NCBI RefSeq assembly: GCF_949987515.2
Contig: NC_082687.1
Location: 27,058,132 to 27,122,131, forward strand
DNA: 64,000 bases
Direction of reading: 5' to 3'
Source of the DNA: Delphinus delphis
Taxonomy: Eukaryota > Chordata > Mammalia > Artiodactyla > Delphinidae
Shown here: in pieces, positions 43,993-54,719 of the stretch
Numbering within the stretch: the first letter of the stretch is position 1
How the letters are laid out: each line of letters starts with the position of its first letter
Program-made: the position numbers and the translations under genes
Notes under the pieces: generated by a model
Told to the model about the DNA's origin: nothing
Seen by the model: the letters and a program-made list of their open reading frames with translations, nothing else
Database searches by the model: none

Positions 43993-44318
43993 TTTTTGTG
44001 GCTGCATTGGGTCTTCGTTGCTGTGTGCGGGCTTTCTCTAGTTGCGGCGAGCGGGGGCTTCTCTTTGTTGCGGTGCTCGGGCTTCTCATTGCGGTGGCTT
44101 CTCTTTGTTGAGAACAGGCTCTAGGCATGCGGGCTTCAGTAGTTGTGGCTCGTGGGCTCAGTAGTTGTGGCTCATGGGCTCTAGAGCGCAGGCTCAGTAG
44201 TTGTGGCACACGGGCTTAGTTGCTCCGTGGCATGTGAGATCTTCCCGGACCAGGGCTCAAACCTGTGTCTCCTGCATTGGCAGGCGGATTCTTAACTACT
44301 GCACCACCAGAGAAGTCC
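43993..44318 (-). mobile_element. CHR-family SINE, long form, antisense
   Basis: On the + strand: T-run, 'ggctgcattgggtcttcgtt', 'gttgcggcgagcgggggctt', three 'cagtagttgtggc' units and the head 'gcaccaccagagaagtcc'. The perfect 16-bp duplication ccagcctgaaactttt lies at 43977-43992 and 44319-44334. Confidence 0.96.
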
Positions 44319-44334
44319 CCAGCCTGAAACTTTT

Positions 44335-44816
44335 GCATAAGAAAAGATAGCTCCCTCAAGAAGTATCCAGTGTGGCCCTGGAGAGTAACTGGTAAAAAGT
44401 GAATTAAAATATGTTATACTAAGTGCTAAACAAAAGTATAGGGTGTGGTTGCCTGGAGAGGGGAGGAGCTAAGCCTGTGCTGGTTGGGAAAGGCTTTGTG
44501 AAAGAAGCAGTATTTGAACTGGAGCTTGTGGGGCAGAGATGTGGCTTGTGGGGGGTGTTTGTATAGTTTAACAAGCTCATACCCACCAACACAGGGACAA
44601 GGAGATAAGGAAGGCCTTTCAGGAGCTAAAGTGGATGCCAGTGCTTTCTGAGAACTTTGAAAAACTCGTGTTTTCCTTAAAATTGCCACAGAGTAGCAGC
44701 ATGTTAAAAGCCACATATTAAAAAAGGCATGCAAAATGATAGCTGTAAAGCAGAGGTAGAAATATTCTAAGATTGGTTCTAAGAGTTTAACAGTCTTTAT
44801 GGTCACTTAATCTTTA
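44335..44816. other. Intronic stretch, mostly unrecognised
   Basis: 44430-44640 ('gggaaaggctttgtgaaaga', 'ggcctttcaggagctaaagt') resembles the same unnamed dispersed repeat family as 40960-41450. Otherwise unrecognised. Confidence 0.35.
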
Positions 44817-45224
44817 AAATTGGTTAGTCAGTGGGCACATGAAAAGATGCTCAACATCACTAATCATTAGAGAAATGCAAATCAAAACTACAGGAGGTAC
44901 CATCTCACACTCGTCAGAATGGCCATCTTTCAGAAGTTTACAAATAACAGATGCTGGAGAGGGTGTGGAGAAAAGGAACCCTCCTACACTGTTGGTGGGA
45001 ATGTAAGTTGGTGCAGCCACTATGGAGAACAGTATGGAGGTTCCTCAGAAAAGTAGAGTTGCCATATGATCCAGCAGTCCCCCTCCTGAGCATATATCCA
45101 CGCAAAACTATAATTCAAAAAGATACATGCACTCCTATATTCATAGCAGCACTATTTACAATAGCTAAGGCATGGAAGCAACCTATCCAGATGAATGGAT
45201 AAAGAAGATGTGGTATATGTATGT

Positions 45225-45225
<1 letters not shown>

Positions 45226-45285
<60 letters not shown>
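45226..45285. repeat. (CA)n microsatellite inside L1 ORF2
   Basis: An uninterrupted run of about 30 CA/AC units follows 'gtatgtgta' and precedes 'ctggagtattactcagccat'. It arose from the tiny CA seed at the tyrosine-threonine codons before the MEYYSAIK motif of ORF2. Confidence 0.95.
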
Positions 45286-45286
<1 letters not shown>

Positions 45287-45437
45287 GAGTATTACTCAGC
45301 CATAAAAAAGAATGAAATCATGCCATTTGCAGGAACATGGGTGGAACGAGTGATTATCATACTAAGTGAAGTAAGTCAGAAAGAGAAAGACAAATACCAT
45401 ATGATATCACTTATGTATGGAATCTAAAATATGACAC

Positions 45438-45538
45438 GGGAATTCCCTGGTGGTCCAGTGGTTAGTACTCTGCACTTGCACTGCAAGGGGCACAGGTTCG
45501 ATCCCTGGTTGGGGAACTAAGATCCCGCAAGCCACGCA
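45438..45538 (+). mobile_element. CHR-related SINE, very short form, nested in L1
   Basis: The head is gggaattccctggtggtcca, followed by 'gttagtactctgcacttgca', 'ggttcgatccctggttgggg' and 'aagatcccgcaagccacgca'. L1 3' sequence lies on both sides. The A-tail is nearly absent. Confidence 0.9.
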
Positions 45539-45835
45539 AACAGAAACAGACTCACAGACAGAGAGAACAGAATTGTGGCTGCTGGGGCGGGTTGGGGGGA
45601 TGGGGGAGGAATGGACCGGGAGTTTGGGGTTAGCAGATGCAAACTATTATATATAGAATGGATAAACAACAAGGTCCTACTGTACAGCACAGGGGACTGT
45701 ATTCAGTTATCCTGGGATAAACCATTATGGAAAAGAATATAAAAAAGAATGTATACGTATGTATAACTGAATCACTTTGCTGTACAGCAGAAATCAACAA
45801 AACGTTGTGAATCAACTCTACTTCAATTAAAAAAA

Positions 45836-47120
45836 GGTAATTAGTATTTCCCAAAGTCCTAAATTAAATGATGGTGCAGCATAATAATTAGACATTTATA
45901 ATTAAGGCTGAGTCATTAAAATGTTAAAAGATATCTATAATCTGTGTTTTAGAAGGCAAAGATCAATGCCAGATATTTTTTAAAAAGCTTTCCATCTCCT
46001 GAATAAATGTTAAAATGTAGGACTTAGGGCTTTAAGGTATGAAGACATGAGTGTGGAAGCTCCACAGTCAGGAAGACGTGCTTGTTTGTTGGTTTTGAGC
46101 CACTGGGTGTATCTGGTCATGTGCCTCCTCTCTACCTCAGTAGGCTAGATACACATGCATAGTTGAGCAAACGCTGTGGCCAGCACTGTGCCAAGCGCCA
46201 TCGAGACAAAGGCATCGTTCCTCCCCTTGAGTGGCGGGCTGTCTGTTGGGGAGATTGCTGAAACCGTGCGTTGTGGTAACAGTTATTGGGGAATTCGGGG
46301 AAGGCGCTTTGGAGACATCATTTCTGGTCTGAGTTGACACATCAGAGTTAGCCAGGGAAGGAAAGATGGAAGTGAAGCCCCAGTTTCACTTCCTTAAGGG
46401 AAAATGGATTGAATTTGAGAATGAAGGAGGACTATGTTTGCATATCACTGCCCTGCCGCCCCCCCACTAGTGTCCAGCTCTGTAGCTATTCAAATGAAGT
46501 GTTGGAAAGTGGAGAGAAGGCCAGTCTGGGAAATCAGTGGTTCCCTCCATGTATGAAAGTCAAATTTCTTTGAATGGATGTGCTGTGTCCTTGAAAAGGC
46601 CAATATTGCCTTTTTCAGGACAGTGTTTTCAAGCGAGTAGTTTTTCCTGATAATATTGCCAACCTAGAGGTGGAGAGCCGGGCACCGTTAGTGGCCAGGA
46701 TGACTGTGTCGCTTCCGTGCGTGTCCTCCAAGGAAAGTCCTGTGCGGTGTTTCCCTGCCAGAATTCCAGACATGGTTCTCCCTGGCGTGGCAGGACATGC
46801 TGTACTTATCTGAGGTGGGCAGCTGTCCAGGAATTTAAGGACTTTTAAAATAGTGCTGTCGTGTTCATGGTGTTCTTTTGAAAGCCCTTCATGTTGCATT
46901 TACTTCTCTGCATGCATCCTGTCATCCTGTCTTTCAGTTTTTGTCTGTTGCTGAAATGTGACTCTCAGCGTCTGAAGGTTCTGGCACATCAGGGCATTTG
47001 CGTGAGACCCCGCGGGGGAGGGAAGCTTGGGGGAGGAGGGGGCGACTGAGCTGGCCAGCAGACAGGGGGAGTGTCTTGTCCCGCAGCTGCATCCTTCTCT
47101 CCCTTGAGCAGGAAGACCCT
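45836..47120. other. Intronic stretch without firm features
   Basis: 46150-46330 resembles the unnamed dispersed repeat family ('ggccagcactgtgccaagcg'). 46600-47120 is unique-looking. The open frames at 46615-46899 and 46900-47130 (-) show no known protein. Confidence 0.35.
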
Positions 47121-47135
47121 GTGTGTACACAGACT

Positions 47136-47467
47136 TATTTTTTTTTGATGTGGACCATTTAAAAAAAATAAATTTATTATTTACTTTTGGTTGTGTTGGA
47201 TCTTCGTTCCTGCATGTGGGCTTTCCCTAGTTGTGGTGGGCTACTCTTCGTTGGGGTGCGCGGGCCTCTCATTTCGGTGGCTTCTCCTGTTGTGGAGCAC
47301 GGGCTCAGGCATGTGGGCCTCAGGAGTTGCAGCATGTGTGCTCAGTAGTTGTGGCACTTGGGCTTAGTTGCTCCGTGGCATGTGGGATCCTCCCGGACCA
47401 GAGATCGAACCCGTGTCCCCTGCATTGGCAGACGGATTCCCAACCACTGCGCCACCAGGGAAGCCCC
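47136..47467 (-). mobile_element. CHR-family SINE, long form, antisense
   Basis: On the + strand: 'ggttgtgttggatcttcgtt', 'catttcggtggcttctcctg', 'cagtagttgtggcacttggg' and the head 'gcgccaccagggaagccc'. The probable duplication is gtgtacacagact (47123-47135) and atgtatacagact (47468-47480). The tail is long and mixed ('gatgtggaccattt'). Confidence 0.9.
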
Positions 47468-47660
47468 ATGTATACAGACTCTTTTGGCTTTTGAGACCTC
47501 TTTCTTTCTTTTATTTTCCCTTCCCCATGTTTTTCCCCACAACGGATTTCACTCTTGTGAAAACACTGGGCCAGGGAACACTTGCTGGGTGATTGGCCTT
47601 GAGCTTCCGTCTGGATAAAGAAGGCACTAGGCTTCTGAATCCTGAAGGCTTTTGTTAATA

Positions 47661-48117
47661 CAGTAAGTCCCCTACATACGAACCGAGTTCCGTTCTGAGA
47701 ACCTGGTGGTTAAGTCTAACGAAGTTAGCCTAGGTACCCAACTAATATCATTGGCTATATAGTACTGTACTGTAATAGTAATTACAGTATTACTGTACTG
47801 TAATACTTCTCTTACAAATAATGCATAAAAAACAAACACAAAAAATAAAACACTTTTAGTCTTACAGTACAGTACCTTGGAAAGTACAGTAGTACAGTAC
47901 AACAGCTGGCATACAGGGGCTGGCATCAAGTGAACAGGCAAGAGGAGTTACTGACTGGAGGAGGGAGAGGAGGTGGGAGAGGGTAGAGCTGAAAGATTGT
48001 CAGCAATAGGAGACGGAGGCCAAGCTGCAATTTCACTCATGCCTGACGTTGATGGAACGCACGTTCGCATCTTTGAAAGTTCGAAACTTGAAGGTTCATA
48101 TGTAGGGGACTTAACTG
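47661..48117. mobile_element. Tigger-like non-autonomous DNA transposon with intact ends
   Basis: The left end cagtaagtcccctacatacg and the right end (reverse complement) cagttaagtcccctacatat form inverted repeats of over 20 bp. TA duplications lie at 47659-47660 and 48118-48119. The interior carries clustered GTACTGTAC and ACAGTACAGTAC motifs and a 9-bp-arm stem at 47768-47789. No transposase reading frame remains. I recall this family from laurasiatherian genomes but cannot name it. Confidence 0.88.
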
Positions 48118-48422
48118 TAGTTTAGATGCTTCCAGGCAAGACACGATGGGTGTTTCTTCAGCCCTCGTCTGATTTGCTTCACTCCTTTCTCATCATTCTT
48201 TCATTTTCTCAAGGATCTTACAGAAGCATTTGGTTAAGTGATTTCTATATCTTTTGGGAGTTTTGACACTGATTTTTGTTTCAAACTTTCTCTGACTCTT
48301 TTAAAATTTCAAAAGTCCTTCATGATGTTCTTAAAATAATATTTGTTGGTTACAATGAACTAAATATCTTTTATTTCTGGGGAGGAACTTTTATGATATT
48401 CTTTCTTTAGTACACCCTAGGG

Positions 48423-48608
48423 CAGTGGTTCTCAAAGCTGGGTCCCTGCACTAGTAGCAGTAGCATCACCTGGGAACTTGCTAGAAATGCACATTCTTGG
48501 GTCACACCCCAGACCTACTGAATCAGGAACTCTGGGGTGGGGCCCATCAGGCTGTGTTTTAATAAGGCCTCCAGGTTATTGTGCAACCTGCTGACAGCAG
48601 AACCACTG
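48423..48608 (+). mobile_element. MER5-like hAT-Charlie element with perfect ends
   Basis: The terminal repeats cagtggttct and agaaccactg are perfect inverted copies. The 8-bp target duplication is ccctaggg (48415-48422) and gcctaggg (48609-48616), one mismatch. The interior has 'cacctgggaacttgctagaa', 'acctactgaatcaggaactc' and 'gtgttttaataaggcctcca'. A full-length non-autonomous copy. Confidence 0.9.
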
Positions 48609-48616
48609 GCCTAGGG

Positions 48617-49081
48617 TGCAAGTGAGATCTCCACCGGCTTTCGTCATGGTCTTGTAGCTAGATCTGTCTGAAAGTTGGAAACACTATGAATGGCTTTCTG
48701 ACGACTTTATGCTTCCCAGGATGTTAAAGTAGTCTTCAAGACCCTAAGCTTTCACTTGTCGTTTCCAAAGGGTTTTGGACTATATTAGTTTATTATAAAG
48801 GAACAAGTTTCTGCTGTTCGGAATTTTAGCGTGCCTTAATTTGTGTTTAACATTGCTTACGAGTTTCTATAGTGTGATAAGTATCTAAGGTATTACATGC
48901 CATCGGAAAGATTGTGCCTTTAGTGTTATCTAATTCTATGGTGTATCAAACCTACTTTAATCAGTTCTTTTACAGATAAAGTGACACATTTTTTTTATGC
49001 AGAATTCTCTTGGCAGTCACATTCAGCTGGGAAAGAATATCCCTTGAACTTACAGAAACATTTCTCAGTTTAGTTTAAAAA
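48617..49081. other. Intronic stretch without recognised features
   Basis: AT-rich, unique-looking sequence. No repeat or gene was recognised. Confidence 0.4.
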
Positions 49082-49090
49082 CTGTCAGTG

Positions 49091-49239
49091 TTCTACATTT
49101 TTTTTTTAACTTTTTTTTTTTTTTTTTTTTTGGCTGCATGCAGCTTGTGGGATCTTAGTTCCCTGACCAGGGATCAAACCTGGGCCCACAGCAGTGAAAG
49201 CGTGGAGTCCTAACCACTGGACCACCAGGGAATTCCCTC
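49091..49239 (-). mobile_element. CHR-related SINE, very short form, antisense
   Basis: On the + strand: two T-runs, 'ggctgcatgcagcttgtggg', 'ttccctgaccagggatcaaa' and the head 'ggaccaccagggaattccct'. The duplication ctgtcagtg lies at 49082-49090 and 49240-49248. Confidence 0.93.
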
Positions 49240-49248
49240 CTGTCAGTG

Positions 49249-51727
49249 ATGGAAATTCATGAAGAACTTTTCTCCTTGGAACTGACCTTTACAATTGGAC
49301 AGCACTGTTTTTCTTGTACATTCATTACAATTCAGTCAGAGGCAGATGTCATTGTGAAACCTGTTCTTCAGGAATGCACCTTTTGAGATCTTTCTCTGAC
49401 CTAGAATCCTCTAGAGGCCACAGTCGGGGCTAACTCAAATCAGACTTCTGTCATGAGCGCACGTGTCACAGGCAGGAGGCCTGGGCTCCTCGCTGACCCT
49501 TTTCGTGTGCGGCCTTGCCTCCTGACTCAGTGTCTTTGCCATTGGTGACTCACTGTCATCTGTGCCCTCGCAGCCTTGTCATCATCAGATGCTCCTTCCC
49601 TACTGAAACTTACGTTTCCTGTGTTTCAGCTCCTTGGGCTTGTTCTCTGCTTCTGCGGAATCAGCTCGCTCTTGCCATAAACTGGTCAATCCTGACGTGA
49701 AAGAGTAAAGAGCAGGCGTGGGTTCCTGCTGTTTACTCCCCCACCTCCAACAGGGGGCGCCAGAATGTAACCAGTCCGCGCAGTCGGCTCTCTCATCCAG
49801 AGGACTGGTTCCCTTAGTGGGAATTAGTTCAGCTGAATCCACAGTTTCATGAGGAAACTATTTTCATTCAGATCCTGTCGTGAAACACTCAAAGGTATGG
49901 CCTAGACTCCTAAAACAAAGAGCTGAGGGGGAACTTAGGGAAACTTAGATTTAACCCCTTCAATGAAAAAAAAAGGGGGGGGGGAACAGGAACAGTGAGG
50001 TGGAGGGATTTGATTTACAGCACAAGTTAGTGACAGAGATGAAAAGAGCATCTTTCTCCCATCTCCTGGTCCTTGCCTTGAGCTCCTCGAGATTTAATAC
50101 CCTCCCCTCCCCCTTCGAATATGGGTGAGGTGTATCCCCCAGGCAGCAGTCAGGAGGAGACGTGAATTTGGTTTTTAATTCTCCTGGCCTGTTTGGACAG
50201 CTGTAGCCCCTCACTGCTTCAATCAGCAAACCACTTAAGGACCGCTGAAGGAAGAAATTATGAACCCTGATGGTGGATGGGAGACCTGCCATTGAGACCT
50301 TCTGGATGGGTCGAGGAAGTACCAGTATTAGTACCTAAAGAGTGGGTGCTGGCATCTTGGAAGAAAATCCCAGACGCCATAGTATCTGGGATTTAAGGGA
50401 GCACCCCTTAAAGAAACGGTGCAGCTCCAAGATTCTTGATGGTACAGAGGAAGAAATGTGTGGGGAAAACCAGATATTGGTGACTGAGCTGAAAAGTGAT
50501 TTGGAAGAGTTGGACTCTGAAAAAGCTTTAGAAATATCTGAAGTATATTTTGCTTATTGTCTTTTTAAAAAGTGTACACAAGAGGGATGTGTGATAAAAA
50601 TATATCTAACTGCCCGAAGAGCTTTTTCAGTAAATATAAAAGCTCTTAGAGTTAAGATAGTAAATGAAGATGTCATCATCATTTTTTTTAATAGTATGTA
50701 AAAATATGGAGTGTCTTAGTATTAGTGGCATGTTAGATTTAATGAATCGCAGTACTGCAGTGGTGATGGGAATTGTTAGAGGTCCAGGGGAAGACTAGTG
50801 GCCATGATAGTGTAGTGGAAAGAATATGGATTTTGGAAGCCGTGGCAGCCATGAGGCACCCCCAGATCTCCTGCATCAGGGAGTGGAATCGACCGTTGGG
50901 CCCAGCTGCTGTAAGGTTCCATCGCTGCTTTAGTGTGAAGGCCACGGGTTCCAAGCCTGCCCCCAGCCAGTGAGTGAGCACAGCAGGGGTACTAAAGCAG
51001 TCTCATTCCTGGGGACTCTGGAGTCCTCTGACAGGCAGCCTTGGCTCGAGGAGTCCCTGATGGTCTGGCCAGACTTTTTCTAGAACTGCACTGCAGTCTA
51101 ACATGCATCCACCCCACCTTCCTTCTCCCACCTTGTCTCCTTCCCCTGGGGCCAGATCTGCGTTGCTTGCCTCTTCCAGCCTCCCCTGGCTCCCTCTCCC
51201 TTTTCTCTCGTAGATGTTTCCCCTAATAAATTTCTTGTATTTCGAGCCCTGTCTTGGTGTCTGCTTTTTAGAGGACCTGGTCTAATCCAGACATAGACTG
51301 TTCTGAAGGAGAGAGAACGTGTCCATACAGGAGACTCAACGTAGGCCTTCACGGTGACTGTTATCACCAGCAGCAGGAAATGTTGCATTGATCCAGAAAT
51401 GCTGTTCTTTATACTACTAAATTTGTGAGAGAATCCCACTTCGTTCATAAAACAAATATGTTTGAATGCCCATTATGAGCTGGGCAGTGTTCTAGCACCT
51501 GAGGATACAGTGAGGACTTAGGCCCTTTTCCAGGATGAGGTGTTTAGCTCGTGGCTGCATAGCAGAACGAGCTATCAAGGGCCTTTCTGCCCCAGGCCCT
51601 CCCTTTTCCCTCTTGGCCACTCAAGGAGCCCAGCCCTCACAGAAGGACTGGAGAGCTCGTCTCTTTGTTGTTGGTCAGAAGTGTAGGTGTTCTTTTCTGA
51701 ATAGTTCTCCTTTCTACTTCTGTCTCT
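49249..51727. other. Intronic stretch, largely unrecognised
   Basis: It includes an A9/G11 homopurine run at about 49965-49984 and an open frame of 119 codons at 50342-50701 without a known match. At 51000-51300 the polyadenylation-like 'cccctaataaatttcttgta' and following 'gtcttggtgtctgcttttta' look like the 3' end of an old LTR or retroposon of uncertain family. No exon was supported. Confidence 0.35.
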
Positions 51728-51741
51728 GTCTCGTATTTTCT

Positions 51742-51887
51742 TTCTAATTTTTATTGGAGTATAGTTGATTTACAAGGTAGTGTTAGTTTCAGGTGTACAG
51801 CAGAGTGAATCAGTTATACATATACATATATCCACTTGTTAAAATTCTTTTCCCATGTAGGCCATTATGGAGTATTGAATAGAGTTT
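51742..51887 (-). mobile_element. Very short L1 3' end, antisense
   Basis: A 146-bp piece of L1 3' UTR ('attggagtatagttgattta', 'caggtgtacagcagagtgaa'). The duplications are gtctcgtattttct (51728-51741) and gtctcatattttct (51888-51901). A complete retrotransposition event truncated almost at the 3' end. Confidence 0.92.
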
Positions 51888-51901
51888 GTCTCATATTTTC
51901 T

Positions 51902-54508
51902 CGATTCAGTAGTTCATTGCCTTCTTATTCATGAGGTTCCATTTCTACCTGTGCCCCTGAGTAACACCATTCACCTCGGAAATTAAAATTTTCTTATTGA
52001 AAGCTACAAACCCACCCAATTTCCAGTTCTCTCATGAAGCTTTTACAGCTTTCTGACTGGCTTATCTTTTACTCCGGTGGGGTTTTATTCCTTCTCATCA
52101 TGTTCTGCCCAAGTATTTATTTTGTCTAAAAAATACAAGCCAGGTCTTTGTGTCCCTCAGGCACAGAGGGAATGAGGCTCGAGGTTAAATATCTGCACAT
52201 CCTTATTAGGTTAACTCACTCCTACTAAACCCAATAGCTTTTGTTGGAAGATTCTCGATTTTTCCTAAGTATGATTGAAAACAACGCCAAAAACCTTTAC
52301 TGGTGGGGTCTGTTTGATTTAAATAATGAGTAAAATTGGTACTTTTTTTCGATTAATGTCCTTCAAAACTGATGCTCCCCTCTCCCCGCCACGAACGCTA
52401 AGATATTTGTAGAAGACAGGCATTAAGTGAACCTTAAAATTTTGTGATACAATGACCTAACATCTTTTTTGAGAGCTAGGTCATGGCCAAACCTCGAGGG
52501 AATTAACTTCTCGGAGCAGAAGTTGTCAGACCTTGAGCTCAAATCCTCTTGTTTTGTTAGGTGTCAAGCTACTCAGAGTTTAGGATTGAAAGTTGATAAA
52601 AACTCGGGAGTTTTTATTCTTGGACTGTCTGAATGAAAGCATAAGTGTGGTAAGTGAAGTCATGAATTTGGAATATATGTCAGTATTTTACAAATTATGG
52701 TTCCTAGGCTTTTCAGTGAAGTTGCCTTGGTCTGAAAGAATCAGACATCCAAGGAGCCATTTCATATTAATTGGCTCCTGATTTTCAGGTATAAACTCTG
52801 CAGAATTAATGTGCAGTCCCTCTGCACCTGTGTCCTCTTTAGAGCTTTGTGTACAGGTTCATTAAGACGCTCTCCAGTTCTTGTCAGTTTGAGCTATTAG
52901 CTCTATAAAATTTAATTTCATTTTTACATTAATTTTTTCTCTACCAGGAGGGATCAGCTTAGCCTGTGCTGTGCTTAAAAATAAAATATCATCCAGGGAT
53001 TTATTTATTTTGAAGTTAAAATTGCTTCTAGCATGATATACTCTTCTTTGTTTTACTTAATTGTGTTAAGCAGACAGAGAGCAGGTATTATCCTTCTTTA
53101 TAGTTGGGAATATGCAGGCAACAAAAGAGAATTATTTTTCCTATGGTCTAAAAACAGAACTAGTTCGGACAAAGGCCAAGTGAGAAAATGTTGGTCTCCT
53201 ATTTGTCTCTGCAGCAGGGTTCTTTTAGAAAAACCAATTGTGAAACTTTTTCATTTTTTGCCAACATTAGAGCCTTTTAAAAAAAAAGTGGGACGACTCT
53301 ATTCTTCGTTTAAATTTTCCCTTGAAGATTTCAGCCTAGATTAATGGGGGAAGGTATAGCACAGGGTGAGACTGGTTAGATGGAGAAAAAGGTAGCAAAG
53401 GATGCATGTGGATGGGGAGTAATCTCATTAATTAAAGTGAATTGGTTTAATCAGGAGAAAAATCTTGTTTAGGAATATTGAGAAAGATAGTACTGAAATC
53501 AGTTTGACAAGATTGTTTAAGGTTCTGAAATTTAAAAAAATGTTAATCTGGATTCTCAGTTGCATGGTCTGAACAGAGAGAGAGTTTATTAAAGAATATT
53601 AGGTAGCTTCCAGTATCTTTATCAGTTTTGGGGAACCGGGAATGATGCTGAGAGTTGCACTACAGAGCTGGGCTTGGAGAAGACAGTCACCACTGTTGCC
53701 ACCAGGTGTGTAGAACAGTACAGTGTGCACCAGGCAACACCACTGCCCCTGGTGGTTGTTGGTAGAACTGCTGCATCTGGAAGGAATTGTTGCTACCACC
53801 CACCAGAATCTCTGTTCACTGTTTTTTAAGCACTAGCTTCCAAATCAAATTCTTGAGTGGGAACATCTGATTAGTGGAACTCTGGCCAGGTGCCAGGACC
53901 TCATGGAAGATGGCAGGGAAAGCAAGTGTCTGTGATTTTCAGCTTTTATAGTAGAAGGTGGGTTTTGCCCTATTTGGGAGGAGAATTCCTCAAACATAGG
54001 AAGGGGTTTCAAGTACCAGTGTAGCCCAAAAGGGCAGATATACACTACCTATAATGTTTATGCCTGATTGTAAGGCAACACCATTTTCCCATGAAAAGAT
54101 TAAACAAAAAATTTTTGGATAGCTTGAACTTACACACTTTTAGGTATGCATTTATGTGTCTGCTAGATAATCAGATGTGTATTTTCATTATTTAGTTGAT
54201 TAAATGTGTGTCTGTATTTAAAAATTAAATTATCAATGTATACTTTAGGAATATTTTCCCCATTTATTTCATGAAAAAGTTATTCCAACTCTTGACGACT
54301 TTGACATCAGTGTGTTTATCACGGACACATTCGGAATTTTTCAGCACAGCTTTCCTCATGGCCACATCCGTCTGAGTTATTTGAGATACAGCCCCTTTTA
54401 AAATATCTTTCTGATGCTTTCATTGGAAATTTTATCTCAAGTCACAGGTACCCCCTTAGTGCACATTTGGACAGTCTCACTTAAAAAAAATTATCCCTGA
54501 GATGTATT
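51902..54508. other. Intronic stretch without recognised features
   Basis: About 2.6 kb of sequence in which I recognise no repeat, exon or RNA gene. It is AT-rich in parts, with short open frames (53033-53344 is the longest). It is one of the largest repeat-free spans in the window. Confidence 0.45.
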
Positions 54509-54522
54509 TTTATGACTTTCTT

Positions 54523-54619
54523 TTTTAAAAAATTTACTTTGTTGAAGTCCAGTTGATTTACAACGTTGTATTAATTTCTGCTGTACAGCAACGTGATTCA
54601 GTTTTACATATATGTACAT
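54523..54619 (-). mobile_element. Very short L1 3' end, antisense
   Basis: A 97-bp L1 3' UTR fragment ('gttgaagtccagttgattta', 'ctgctgtacagcaacgtgat'). The flanks are tatgactttctt (54511-54522) and catgactttctt (54620-54632), so this is a separate insertion. Confidence 0.9.
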
Positions 54620-54670
54620 TCATGACTTTCTTAATGCAACTACTTAGCTTGTTTTTTTAGAGCGGTTTTT

Positions 54671-54704
54671 ATATTACTGACCAGTTAAAAGTGGTCAGTA
54701 ATAT
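54671..54704. repeat. Perfect 13-bp inverted repeat (hairpin)
   Basis: The arm atattactgacca (54671-54683), loop gttaaaag and arm tggtcagtaatat (54692-54704) pair without mismatch. The second arm runs into a direct copy of 'atattactgac' (54701-54711). There is no T-run typical of an RNA polymerase III end, and no known small-RNA family was recognised. Confidence 0.95.
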
Positions 54705-54719
54705 TACTGACTTATTTGA

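Larger units (their letters stand above)
44817..45835 (+). mobile_element. L1 ORF2 C-terminus and 3' UTR, split by (CA)n and a SINE
   Basis: It starts in ORF2 ('gtcagtgggcacatgaaaag'). At 44951-45202 the frame reads [20 protein letters not shown] and [18 protein letters not shown] (CA)n tract of about 30 units replaces the short 'tatatacacaatgg' seen in sister copies. ORF2 then resumes (LEYYSAIKKNEIMPFAGTWV), but in a different frame. A very short SINE lies at about 45437-45538. The 3' UTR ends at 'actctacttcaattaaaaaa'. Confidence 0.9.
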
